From an uncultured Clostridia bacterium (lineage in GTDB: Bacteria > Bacillota > Clostridia > TANB77 > CAG-508), in assembly GCA_947632745.1 (NCBI GenBank), contig CANRQH010000027.1, positions 1-13,940 on the forward strand: a stretch of DNA of 13,940 nucleotides, in the 5' to 3' direction. The notes beneath the pieces are model-generated. The model saw only the letters and a list, made by a program, of their open reading frames with translations, did not search any database and was not told the origin of the DNA. A program made the position numbers and the translations under genes. Shown piece by piece: positions 7,035 to 13,940 of the stretch (the stretch's first letter is position 1; each line of letters starts with the position of its first letter).

Positions 7035-8279
7035 TTATATTTCACAATCCCTTAAGCTTTGAATAATTGCTTCTTTGTCCATTTTTTGTCCAATAAATAC
7101 AAGCTTTGTCATTCTGTCTCCTACTTCTTCATCCCAACCTTTTAAAATATCTGGATTTTGTTTTATCATTTGGTCTAATTCTTCTTTTGGAGCAGTTGCA
7201 AGCCAGTATCCCGCTTCTGAAAGACTCATTTGTCTGCCTGCTTGTTCAAACAAATAACTCATTTCGTCATCACTTGAGAACCAAACTAATCCTTTAGTTC
7301 TTATAATATTTCTTGGCATATTATTTGCAAATTCTTGGAATTTTGCTTCATTCATTGGCTTTCTTGAAGAATATACAAAAGTTCCAATCCCATATTCTTC
7401 TGCTTCTCCTTCATCGTGATGGTGGTGATGATGATGTTCGTGATGAGCGTGTTCCTCATTGTGTTCATCTTCATGCTCGTGCTCCTCATGGTCATCTTCG
7501 TGCTCATGATGTTCATGCTCTTCATGGTCAAAATCTTCATTATCGTCACTTTCTAATTCTTTTATCCACCCTGCAGAACTAGAAACCTTTTCAAAGTCAA
7601 AATTATTTGTATCAATAATTTCTTTTACTGGAACTTTTCCATAATTTGTTTCTATAACTTTAGCTGTTGGTTGAAGTTCTTTTATTATTGCTTTTACTTT
7701 ATTTAACTCATCTTTTTCTACTTCATCAACTTTATTTAAAATTATTGTATTACAGAATTCTATTTGTTGTATTAAAAGATTTTCTATATCTTCTTCTTCT
7801 ATATCGTCTTTTATCAAATCATCTCCAGAATCAAATTCAGTTGCTAATCTTAATGCATCTACTACTGTTACAACATTGTCTAATCTACAAATTTTTGGTA
7901 AACCATATGAAGCAGTTGATTCTTCTAATGCAGTTATAGTTTGTGCAATAGGTAGTGGTTCACATATTCCGCTTGCTTCTATTAAAATATAATCAAATTG
8001 TTTTGTTTTTATTATATCTATTATTTGATTCATTAAATCTTGCTTTAATGTACAACAAATACAACCATTTGAAAGTGGTACAACATTACCCTTGTCCTCT
8101 TCTTTTATAAATCCTCCATCTTTTATTAATTTTTCATCTATGTTTACCTCTCCTATGTCATTTACAATTACAGCTACTTTGTATCCTTCTTGATTATTTA
8201 ATACATGGTTTAATAGTGTTGTTTTTCCTGCTCCTAAATATCCTGTTAGTACTGTAATTGGTATTACTTTATGTTCCAT
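7035..8279 (-). CDS. COG0523 (CobW/ZNG1-type) GTPase with His-rich metal-binding loop
   Basis: This is a G3E-family GTPase, a group of metallochaperones that load zinc, cobalt or nickel into client enzymes. The 414-aa protein shows Walker A TGYLGAGKTT (GAGKT at 16-20), the metal site NGCICC (CxCC at 73-76), LIEASGICEP (99-108) and the guanine-specificity motif NKVD (182-185). Residues 251-288 form a linker with 19 histidines mixed with Asp and Glu, ending in seven consecutive His. The CobW C-terminal domain follows from about 296 to the end. It lies 30-40 bp after pyrC, which encodes a zinc enzyme; COG0523 genes are known to cluster with zinc-requiring enzymes or their paralogues. The client is inference. 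No Zur-like operator is recognised. AAAGGAAG lies about 11 bases before the ATG. Confidence 0.93.
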   Translation of the reverse strand: MEHKVIPITVLTGYLGAGKTTLLNHVLNNQEGYKVAVIVNDIGEVNIDEKLIKDGGFIKEEDKGNVVPLSNGCICCTLKQDLMNQIIDIIKTKQFDYILIEASGICEPLPIAQTITALEESTASYGLPKICRLDNVVTVVDALRLATEFDSGDDLIKDDIEEEDIENLLIQQIEFCNTIILNKVDEVEKDELNKVKAIIKELQPTAKVIETNYGKVPVKEIIDTNNFDFEKVSSSAGWIKELESDDNEDFDHEEHEHHEHEDDHEEHEHEDEHNEEHAHHEHHHHHHHDEGEAEEYGIGTFVYSSRKPMNEAKFQEFANNMPRNIIRTKGLVWFSSDDEMSYLFEQAGRQMSLSEAGYWLATAPKEELDQMIKQNPDILKGWDEEVGDRMTKLVFIGQKMDKEAIIQSLRDCEI

Positions 8280-8309
8280 TTTTACGCTTACTTCCTTTCT
8301 TTTATTTTA

Positions 8310-9590
8310 CTATTTTGTAGCATCATACACTACTCTTCCGCCAACTATAGTGTACATCACTTTACCTTTTAATTTTTCATCTATAAATGGTGAATTTTTT
8401 GCTTTAGAAACTACCATATCTTTTGTATAAATATATTCTTTATTTGGATCAAATATTGTTAAATCAGCATCAAAGCCCTCTTCTATTGCACCTTTTTTGT
8501 CCAATTTTAATAGTTTAGCAGGATTATATGATGTAACTCTTACTAAATCATCATATGTTAAAGCTCCAGTATCTATTAAATTCATAATTTCACAAGGTAA
8601 AGCTGTTTCAAAACCTATTATTCCATTTGGAGCAGTAGCTAATCCCTTTGCCTTTTCTTCTTCAGCATGTGGTGCATGGTCTGTTATTATTGCATCTATT
8701 GTTCCTTCTTTTAAGCCTTCTATTATTGCAAGCCTATCTTTTTCTTCTCTTAAAGGTGGGTTCATTTTAGCATTTACACCTTTTTTAAGTACTTCTTCTA
8801 CTGTAAGTGAAAAATAATGTGGACATGTTTCGCATGTAACATTTACTCCTCTTTTTTTAGCATCTCTTATCATATTTTTAGAAGTTCTTGTGCTTATGTG
8901 ACAAATGTGTGCATGTATATTATTTGTTTCTGCTAAAACAATATCACGAGCTGCCATTATTTCTTCTGCTTCTGGCAATACTCCCTCTACTCCAAGTTCA
9001 TCTGCTATTTTTCCTGCATTTATTGCACCTTTTGCAACTGATTTTTCTTCACAATGTGCTGATGTAAAAGAACCTACTTCATTTGCTTTTATCATTCCTT
9101 CTCTCATTACTTTTGAATTTACAACTGGAATTCCATCATCTGAAAATGCTATTGCACCATCTTTTTTCATTTCTTCGAAATTAACTAATTCTTCTCCTTT
9201 TTCTCCTTTTGTAATTGAAGAAAATGGAAGTATGTTACATAAATTAACTCGTTTTGCTTTTTCGATTATTGATTTTAAAACTTCTGGATTATCTGGAACA
9301 GGGTTTGTATTTGGCATTGGGCAAATTGTTGTAAATCCTCCTGCAACTGCACTTTTAGCTCCTGTTTCTATTGTTTCTTTATGTTCAAATCCTGGTTCTC
9401 TTAAGTGACAATGCATATCTATCATTCCAGGAATTATTGTAAGTCCATTGCAATCTATTATTTTGTCTGCTTCATCTTGTATTTCATTTTGCACTTTTGA
9501 AATTTTTTCGTTTTCTATTAAAATGTCCATTTTTCCATCTAGTCTATTTTTGTGATCAACTACTCTTGCATTTTTTAACAATATTTTCAT
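8310..9590 (-). CDS. pyrC: Dihydroorotase, type I zinc enzyme
   Basis: PyrC closes carbamoyl-aspartate to dihydroorotate in de novo pyrimidine synthesis. Counting from ATG 9590 the product is 426 aa, the class I length. Ligands are in place: DMHCHLREPG (His60, His62), FSDDG (bridging Asp near 151), the AHCEE His (179), HICHIST (His231) and ITDHAPH with its Asp. An extra upstream GTG at 9599 is in frame but lies 2 bases after AGGAAA, whereas ATG 9590 has a usable spacing of about 11, so the ATG is preferred. The promoter at 9689-9717 and a hairpin leader lie upstream, and the COG0523 GTPase follows in the same direction. No other pyr genes are nearby, so pyrimidine control here is not through a pyr operon. 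An antisense ORF over this gene is a shadow. Confidence 0.95.
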   Translation of the reverse strand: MKILLKNARVVDHKNRLDGKMDILIENEKISKVQNEIQDEADKIIDCNGLTIIPGMIDMHCHLREPGFEHKETIETGAKSAVAGGFTTICPMPNTNPVPDNPEVLKSIIEKAKRVNLCNILPFSSITKGEKGEELVNFEEMKKDGAIAFSDDGIPVVNSKVMREGMIKANEVGSFTSAHCEEKSVAKGAINAGKIADELGVEGVLPEAEEIMAARDIVLAETNNIHAHICHISTRTSKNMIRDAKKRGVNVTCETCPHYFSLTVEEVLKKGVNAKMNPPLREEKDRLAIIEGLKEGTIDAIITDHAPHAEEEKAKGLATAPNGIIGFETALPCEIMNLIDTGALTYDDLVRVTSYNPAKLLKLDKKGAIEEGFDADLTIFDPNKEYIYTKDMVVSKAKNSPFIDEKLKGKVMYTIVGGRVVYDATK

Positions 9591-9613
9591 ATTTTTCACT
9601 TTCCTTTCTTTTA

Positions 9614-9664
9614 AAGTTACAAATAAAATTTATTTTTACTTTTGATTTCATTTATTTGTAACTT
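9614..9664 (-). promoter_or_regulatory. 14-bp inverted repeat in the pyrC 5' leader
   Basis: AAGTTACAAATAAA (9614-9627) and TTTATTTGTAACTT (9651-9664) pair perfectly around a 23-base loop. The hairpin ends just before the pyrC ribosome binding site, within the roughly 90-base leader predicted from the promoter at 9689-9717. It lacks a T-run before the gene and is not a recognisable PyrR site. It could be an operator, an RNA hairpin that affects initiation, or a chance AT-rich repeat. A second small inverted repeat, TTAGAAA/TTTCTAA, abuts it at about 9663-9679. Confidence 0.5.
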
Positions 9665-9688
9665 AGAAAATTTTTCTAAACCTTACTA

Positions 9689-9717
9689 ATTATACCTTTT
9701 TTTTGGATTTAATGCAA
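9689..9717 (-). promoter_or_regulatory. Probable sigma-A promoter for pyrC and the COG0523 gene
   Basis: On the minus strand TTGCAT (9717-9712) and a perfect TATAAT (9694-9689) are 17 bases apart. Transcription would start near 9682, giving a leader of about 90 bases before pyrC. It is divergent from the plus-strand promoter at 9736-9764, with about 18 bp between the two -35 boxes. Confidence 0.65.
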
Positions 9718-9735
9718 GACAATATTCAAGTTTTC

Positions 9736-9764
9736 TTGACTTTATTAATATTTTATAATATTAT
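9736..9764 (+). promoter_or_regulatory. Probable sigma-A promoter for the orphan membrane-protein gene
   Basis: TTGACT (9736-9741) and TATTAT (9759-9764) are separated by 17 bases. A start near 9771 gives a leader of about 90 bases that includes the hairpin at 9803-9839. The surrounding AT-rich sequence offers other -10-like boxes, so the exact choice is uncertain. Confidence 0.55.
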
Positions 9765-9802
9765 TTAATATAATATAAAGAGATAAATTAATTACAAATT
9801 AA

Positions 9803-9839
9803 AAATCTGTCAAAAAAGGACGTCCCCATTGACAGATTT
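9803..9839 (+). repeat. REP-like palindromic hairpin
   Basis: AAATCTGTCAA (9803-9813) and TTGACAGATTT (9829-9839) form an 11-bp perfect stem around a 15-base loop that contains GGACGTCCCC, itself partly self-complementary and G+C-rich against the background. From memory this resembles interspersed palindromes of Firmicutes with a GTCAAAAAGGAC..GTCCCC core, often mobilised by Y1 (REP-associated) transposases; I could not check this. It sits in the leader of the gene at 9860, just before AGGAAGGA, so it could also affect that gene's expression. No transposase is present. Confidence 0.6.
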
Positions 9840-9859
9840 CAGGAAGGATTGAATAAAGC

Positions 9860-10658
9860 ATGCAAAAGAAAAAAATTATTTTTTATATTTTATTTGTTTT
9901 GTTATTAATAATATTATTTTTTTTAAGTTATCTATCTATAAAACAATTAACTTCAAAAAGTTTAGCTAAGAGAAGTGTTCAAAATATTTTAAAAAATGAT
10001 ATTTCTTCTCCATTTTCTATAGATAAAATTGTATATTTTAGTAGTGCAAATTGCAATAGTAATATAAATCAAAATTCATCTTTTACAATATCTAATTTAT
10101 ATCAATATACTGATATTGCAATTTTCATAAATAATAATGCCGAGCGGAGAGTTTACTGCTGAAAATACTTTAAAAAAGGTAACTATATCAGATATTAACT
10201 ATACTTTATCTCCATCTACTGGCACTCCAAATTTGTATTTTAAAAACATAAATAATTTTGCAACAAGTAACTATGAAGAAAATAACAAAATAGAAAACTC
10301 AATAGATTTTGAAACATCCTCTGAAGATGAAATAGACTATTCTACCCCAACACTTTATAATAACTGTGCAAATCCCATAACTTTGAGCTATGTAAATTCT
10401 AATATTAAGGAAAATTATACATTAACAGATACTATATCAAATCTTTCTTATGATGGAAGTTTGTTAAAAGCTTGTAGTGTTACTTTAAACTCTATTTCAT
10501 GCAAGTTAAGTTTTGTAATTACAATTATAAATAATTTAGATGAAACTTATTCTTGCCCATTGACTTTGACTATTCCTCTATCTACTGAGAGTTCAACTAT
10601 TTATGATGGAAGTCTTACTTTAAATGAAGTTACTAATTTTAATTTTATAAAGACTTGA
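9860..10658 (+). CDS. Membrane-anchored secreted protein of unknown function, needing a +1 shift at a CGG codon
   Basis: I do not recognise the family. The first frame (ATG 9860) gives a basic start, one strong membrane helix (about residues 5-26, IIFYILFVLLLIILFFLSYL) and an extracytoplasmic region. It reaches GCC GAG CGG and stops five codons after the CGG. The +1 frame continues without a gap (GEFTAENTLKKVTISD) to the TGA at 10656-10658. Skipping the C of CGG joins them into about 265 aa reading FINNNAEGEFTAENT. The outer part is rich in Asn, Ser and Thr with five scattered Cys, and looks like a beta-rich surface domain. It is the only plus-strand gene, with its own promoter, a hairpin in its leader and a terminator after it. 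AGGAAGG lies about 12 bases before the ATG. Two separate ORFs are the alternative, but the second lacks a ribosome binding site and signal. Confidence 0.7.
10145..10147 (+). other. In-frame CGG at the frame break of the orphan gene (putative +1 recoding site)
   Basis: The context is AAT GCC GAG CGG AGA GTT with a zero-frame stop five codons on. Skipping the C gives GAG GGA GAG TTT (Glu-Gly-Glu-Phe) and an open frame to 10658. The bases just before CGG (GCCGAG) resemble those at the ileS site (GCTCAG). There is no homopolymer at the break. Confidence 0.65.
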
Positions 10659-10684
10659 GCGAAAAATTTAAAGTTCGCAAAACT

Positions 10685-10716
10685 AAAAAAGGTAAGAATA
10701 AAATCTTACCTTTTTT
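10685..10716. terminator. Bidirectional intrinsic terminator between the orphan gene and ileS
   Basis: AAAAAAGGTAAGA (10685-10697) pairs with TCTTACCTTTTTT (10704-10716) around a 6-base loop. On the plus strand it ends in seven T, closing the gene at 9860-10658. On the minus strand it ends in TTTTTTAGTTTT and can close ileS. It is placed between convergent gene ends, as expected. Confidence 0.9.
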
Positions 10717-10730
10717 TAAAATTCTTTGAG

Positions 10731-10764
10731 TGATGCTTTTTTCCTTAAGTCCCCAAAAGCATCA
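10731..10764 (-). terminator. Hairpin overlapping the ileS stop codon
   Basis: TGATGCTTTT (10731-10740) pairs with AAAAGCATCA (10755-10764) around a 14-base loop that carries GGGGAC on the minus strand. Its proximal arm includes the ileS TGA stop. There is no T-run directly after it on the minus strand, so it more likely protects the mRNA 3' end, or helps the downstream bidirectional terminator, than terminates alone. Confidence 0.5.
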
Positions 10765-13700
10765 TTTTACAACTTCGACAAAAATGTTTAGTTTTTCGCC
10801 ATTTATTGGTGTTTCTATATAATCTTTATTTGGTTCATTGTAGAAAATATTTAGTGTTAAAGTATCATGTTTTATTGTGTCTTCAAATTTTTTAACTATT
10901 TTTTCTAACATTTCATTTCCTGAAACATATAGATTAATGTTATCCATTACTTCAAATCCATTATCTTTTCTCATGTTCTGAACTTTAGATAATATTTCTC
11001 TTAAGAAACCTTCTTCTTTAAGTTCTGGAGTAATTGTTGTTTCTATTACTACACCCATTTCTCCTGTTCCACTAAATGCGAAGCCTTCTCTACCTTGCAT
11101 TGTAATTAGTAAATTTTCTTGAGATAATGGAATTTGTGTCTCTCCAATTTCAATATATTCTATAGCTCCCGCTTGAATTTTGCTTGCAAGTTCCATTTGG
11201 TCGTAGCTTGCTATTTTTTCTTTTATTTGAGGAATTAATTTTCCATATTCTCTTCCAAGTACTGGTAAGTTTGGTTTTATTTCAAAACTTACATAGTCTT
11301 TCATATCTGCACCAAGTATTACTTTTTTAACATTTAATTCTTCTTTTACAATGTCACTATAATACTCTGGAAGTGTTTTTACTGATATTAACATTTCAGA
11401 TAATGGTTGACGATTTTTGATGTTTACTGAATTTCTTGCACTTCTTCCAAGTTTTACTATAGTGTATGCTAAATCCATTTCTTGTTCTAGTTTTTTGTCA
11501 ATTTTGCTTTCATCAACCTCTGGCCATTTGCATAAATGTACACTTTCTTCTGCTTTTTTATCTAGTCCTACTACTAAATTTTGATAAATTTCTTCTGTCA
11601 TAAATGGTACAAATGGTGCTGAAACCTTAGCAAGTTTTACTAGAACTTCATAAAGTGTTACATATGCTCCAATTTTATCTTGTGTTAAATCTGTTCCCCA
11701 GAATCTTTCACGATTTCTTCTTACATACCAATTTGATAAACTGTCTGTAAATTCTTCTATTTGAATAGCACTTGATGTAATATCGTATTTGTCAAGCTTT
11801 TCGTCTACTTCTTTTATTAATGTATTTAATTTAGAAATTATCCATTTATCCATTATATTGTCAGATTTAAAATTTTTGTAATCTAATGGATTAAATTTAT
11901 CAATTTCTGCATATAAAACATAGAATGAATATACATTCCATAGTGTTGCTAAAAATCCTCTTTGAGTTTCTTGTACATTTTCTAAAGAAAGTCTTGTTGG
12001 AAGCCATGGTGCTGAACATGTATAAAAATGCCAACGAGTTGCATCTGCTCCTACTGTATTTAAAAGTTCAAATGGGTCAACTCCGTTTTTCTTTGATTTA
12101 GACATTTTTTGACCTTTTCCATCTAATACATGCCCTAGAACTATACAGTTTTCAAATGGTGTTCTTCCAAATAAAGCTGTTCCAAGAGCTGTTAAAGTAT
12201 AGAACCATCCCCTTGTTTGGTCAATTGCTTCAGATATAAATCCTGCTGGGAATTGATTTTCAAATTCTTCTTTGTTTTCAAATGGATAGTGATGTTGTGC
12301 ATATGGCATTGAACCAGAATCAAACCAACAGTCTATAACTTCCTTAAATCTTGTCATTTTTTTGCCACATTCAGGACATTTTAAATATACATTATCTATA
12401 TATGGTTTGTGTAATTCAATATCATCTGGCACATCTATTCCTTTTTCTTTTAACTCTTTAATTGAACCTATACATTCTAAATGACCACATTCACATTTCC
12501 ATACTGGAAGTGGTGTTCCCCAATATCTATCTCTTGAAATTGCCCAATCTATAACGTTTTCTAGGAATTTTCCAAATCTTCCTGTACGAATTGTATCTGG
12601 ATACCAATTTACTTTGTTGTTATTTTCAACTAATTCGTCTCTTAAGCTTGTCATTTTAACAAACCAGCTCTCTTTTGGGTAATAAAGAAGTGGTGTGTCA
12701 CATCTCCAACAATGTGGATATGAGTGAAGATGTTTTTCTTTACTAAATAATTTATTTTCTTTTTCTAACCATTTGCAAATATCTTCATTGCAGTCTCTTA
12801 CAAATCTGCCTTTCCATGGTTCAACTTCATCTACAAATTTTCCTGATTTATCTACCATGTTTACAAAAGTTATTCCATTTTGTTTTGAAACAAAGTCGTC
12901 ATCTACACCATAAGCAGGTGCAATGTGGACAATTCCAGTACCATCTTCTAAATTAACATAGTCCCCATGAATAACAACAAAAGCTTTTCCTTCTACTTTT
13001 GCAAAAGGTATTAATTGCTCATATTCAATTCCAAGTAAGTCTTCTCCCTTATACTCTTTAACAACTTCATATTCTTTATCTTTTAATACAGTAGATAATA
13101 AATCTGTTGCTAAAATATAATTTTCAAATTTAGGTTCATCCTCTGTTCCAACATTTACCTTAACTTCACTATATGAATATGCTTTATTTACGCAAAGTGC
13201 TAAGTTTGATGGAAGTGTCCAAGGTGTTGTTGTCCAAGCTAAAAAGTATGTGTTTTCTTTATCTTTTATTTTAAATTTTGCAACACAAGTTAAATCTTTT
13301 ACATCTTTATAACCGCTGAGCAACCTCATGTGAAGAAAGTGCTGTTCCACATCTTGGGCAATATGGCATTACTTTGTGACCTTCATATAATAATCCTTTT
13401 TTCCATAATTCTTTTAAAGCCCACCATACAGATTCTATATATTCATTTTTGTATGTTATATATGGATTATCCATATCAACCCAAAATGCAATTTTATCAG
13501 TCATTTTCTGCCATACATCAACATATTCGAAAACACTGTCTTTACATTGTTTAACAAATTTTTCTACACCATAGTCCTCAATTTGGTCTTTACCAGAAAT
13601 TCCAAGTTTTTTCTCTATTTCAAGCTCAACAGGAAGCCCTTGTGTATCCCATCCAGCTTTACGTGGTACGTAATATCCTTTCATAACTTTATATCTAGGG

Positions 13701-13903
13701 ATAATGTCCTTCATAACTCTTGTTTCAACATGCCCAACATGTGGCATTCCATTTGCTGTTGGAGGTCCATCATAAAAGACAAAATATCTTTTTCCTTTAT
13801 TTTTGTCTAAATTTTTCTTAATAATATTTTTTTCTTTCCATAGTTTTGCTACATCTTCCTCCATTCCAACATAGCCATTTTTAAGTTCTACTTTCTTATA
13901 CAT
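10762..13903 (-). CDS. ileS: Isoleucyl-tRNA synthetase, needing a +1 shift at a CGG codon
   Basis: IleRS charges tRNA-Ile and edits misactivated valine; it is essential. The first frame (ATG 13903, strong AAAGGGAGG site) carries the HIGH-type signature PPTANGMPHVGH (HVGH at 55-58) and runs to CGTALSSHEVAQ, then CGG TTA TAA stops it at 198 codons. The +1 frame resumes exactly with GYKDVKDL and contains the editing domain (TTTPWTLPSN), zinc-type cysteines (CECGHLEC, CPEC), VIDCWFDSGSMPYAQHH and KMSKS (about 599-603). Read as CAG-C-GGT-TAT (Gln-Gly-Tyr) the protein is 1046 aa, the normal size of the long clostridial, probably type 2, enzyme, with no residue missing. An internal ATG start at 13350 would discard the HIGH motif and cannot give a working enzyme. 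A T-box leader would lie beyond the window edge. Confidence 0.93.
13313..13315 (-). other. In-frame CGG at the ileS frame break (putative +1 recoding site)
   Basis: The coding-strand context is GTT GCT CAG CGG TTA TAA. Dropping the C gives GTT GCT CAG GGT TAT AAA (VAQGYK), which is the conserved IleRS sequence. A zero-frame stop follows one codon after CGG. The extra C is not in a homopolymer run. Confidence 0.85.
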
Positions 13904-13940
13904 ATAAATTCCTCCCTTTCTCGCATAACATTTTTATTTT

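Noticed and set aside
7313..7582. Asp/His/Arg-rich plus-strand ORF opposite the COG0523 His-rich loop
   Set aside because: It arises from reading the complement of His/Glu codons; the real gene is on the minus strand.
8905..9408. 167-aa plus-strand ORF over pyrC
   Set aside because: It is a shadow of the pyrC codon pattern, with no ribosome binding site or family features.
7035..9735. Zur-type operator controlling pyrC and the COG0523 gene
   Set aside because: No match to the known Bacillus Zur box was seen; the inverted repeat present differs in arms and spacing.
4811..13315. Three independent sequencing errors
   Set aside because: Two of the three sites have no homopolymer, and 17 other CGG trinucleotides cause no break. 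It cannot be fully excluded without reads, so it is named as a refutation test.
4285..13903. Calling holB, the orphan gene and ileS ordinary pseudogenes
   Set aside because: Two are essential, none shows other decay, each has just one break, and all three breaks are at the same otherwise absent codon.
13904..13940. T-box riboswitch before ileS
   Set aside because: Only 37 bases of leader are in the window, and they show the ribosome binding site but neither the T-box sequence nor a terminator.
1..13940. tRNA, rRNA, CRISPR array, insertion sequence or prophage gene
   Set aside because: None was seen; in particular no tRNA gene lies in the window, so the tRNA prediction for CGG cannot be tested here.

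Overview
The window comes from a very AT-rich (about 30% G+C by eye), probably anaerobic Bacillota genome of the Clostridia/Bacilli type, perhaps an uncultivated gut lineage. The reasons are strong AGGAGG-type ribosome binding sites, a clostridial 2[4Fe-4S] ferredoxin, RicT/YaaT, a DHH-family pyrophosphatase, and housekeeping genes in Firmicutes order. TGA is used as a stop (priA, holB, ricT's upstream neighbour, ileS, the orphan membrane gene) and TGG as Trp, so this is not the Mycoplasma code.

Layout. All genes but one are on the minus strand. Read in the direction of transcription: ileS (13903 to 10762); a lone plus-strand gene for a membrane-anchored protein of unknown function (9860-10658) with its own promoter; pyrC and a zinc-chaperone-like COG0523 GTPase with a His-rich loop, under a promoter at 9689-9717; then ppaC, lepB, holB, ricT and a small ferredoxin gene, in close or overlapping order under a promoter at 6917-6944 and ending at a hairpin terminator (3168-3194); then priA, def and the 5' part of fmt, which runs off the left edge. 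The themes are translation initiation and maturation (fmt, def, ileS), replication (priA, holB), secretion (lepB), pyrophosphate and pyrimidine metabolism (ppaC, pyrC) and RNA-processing regulation (ricT).

The main observation. Three genes (ileS, holB and the orphan membrane gene) are each split by what looks like a single extra base. In all three, the zero-frame codon at the break is CGG, and dropping its first C restores the reading frame (C GGN, giving Gly). I checked every CGG on the coding strand. It occurs in frame at these three places only, in about 4,300 codons; 17 other CGG trinucleotides all straddle codon boundaries in intact genes. IleRS and the delta-prime clamp-loader subunit are essential, the genes lie on both strands, and two of the three sites have no homopolymer. 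The simplest reading is not three pseudogenes but a recoding rule: CGG has no cognate tRNA-Arg here, and the ribosome makes a +1 shift there (or reads CGGN as a four-base codon). The Gly read at the ileS site is the residue expected in IleRS. This is an inference from one window and can be tested genome-wide.

Other points: three consecutive genes (lepB, holB, ricT) appear to start with TTG; there is a REP-like hairpin in the 5' leader of the orphan gene; a 14-bp inverted repeat lies in the pyrC leader; an 18-bp tandem repeat separates lepB and holB.
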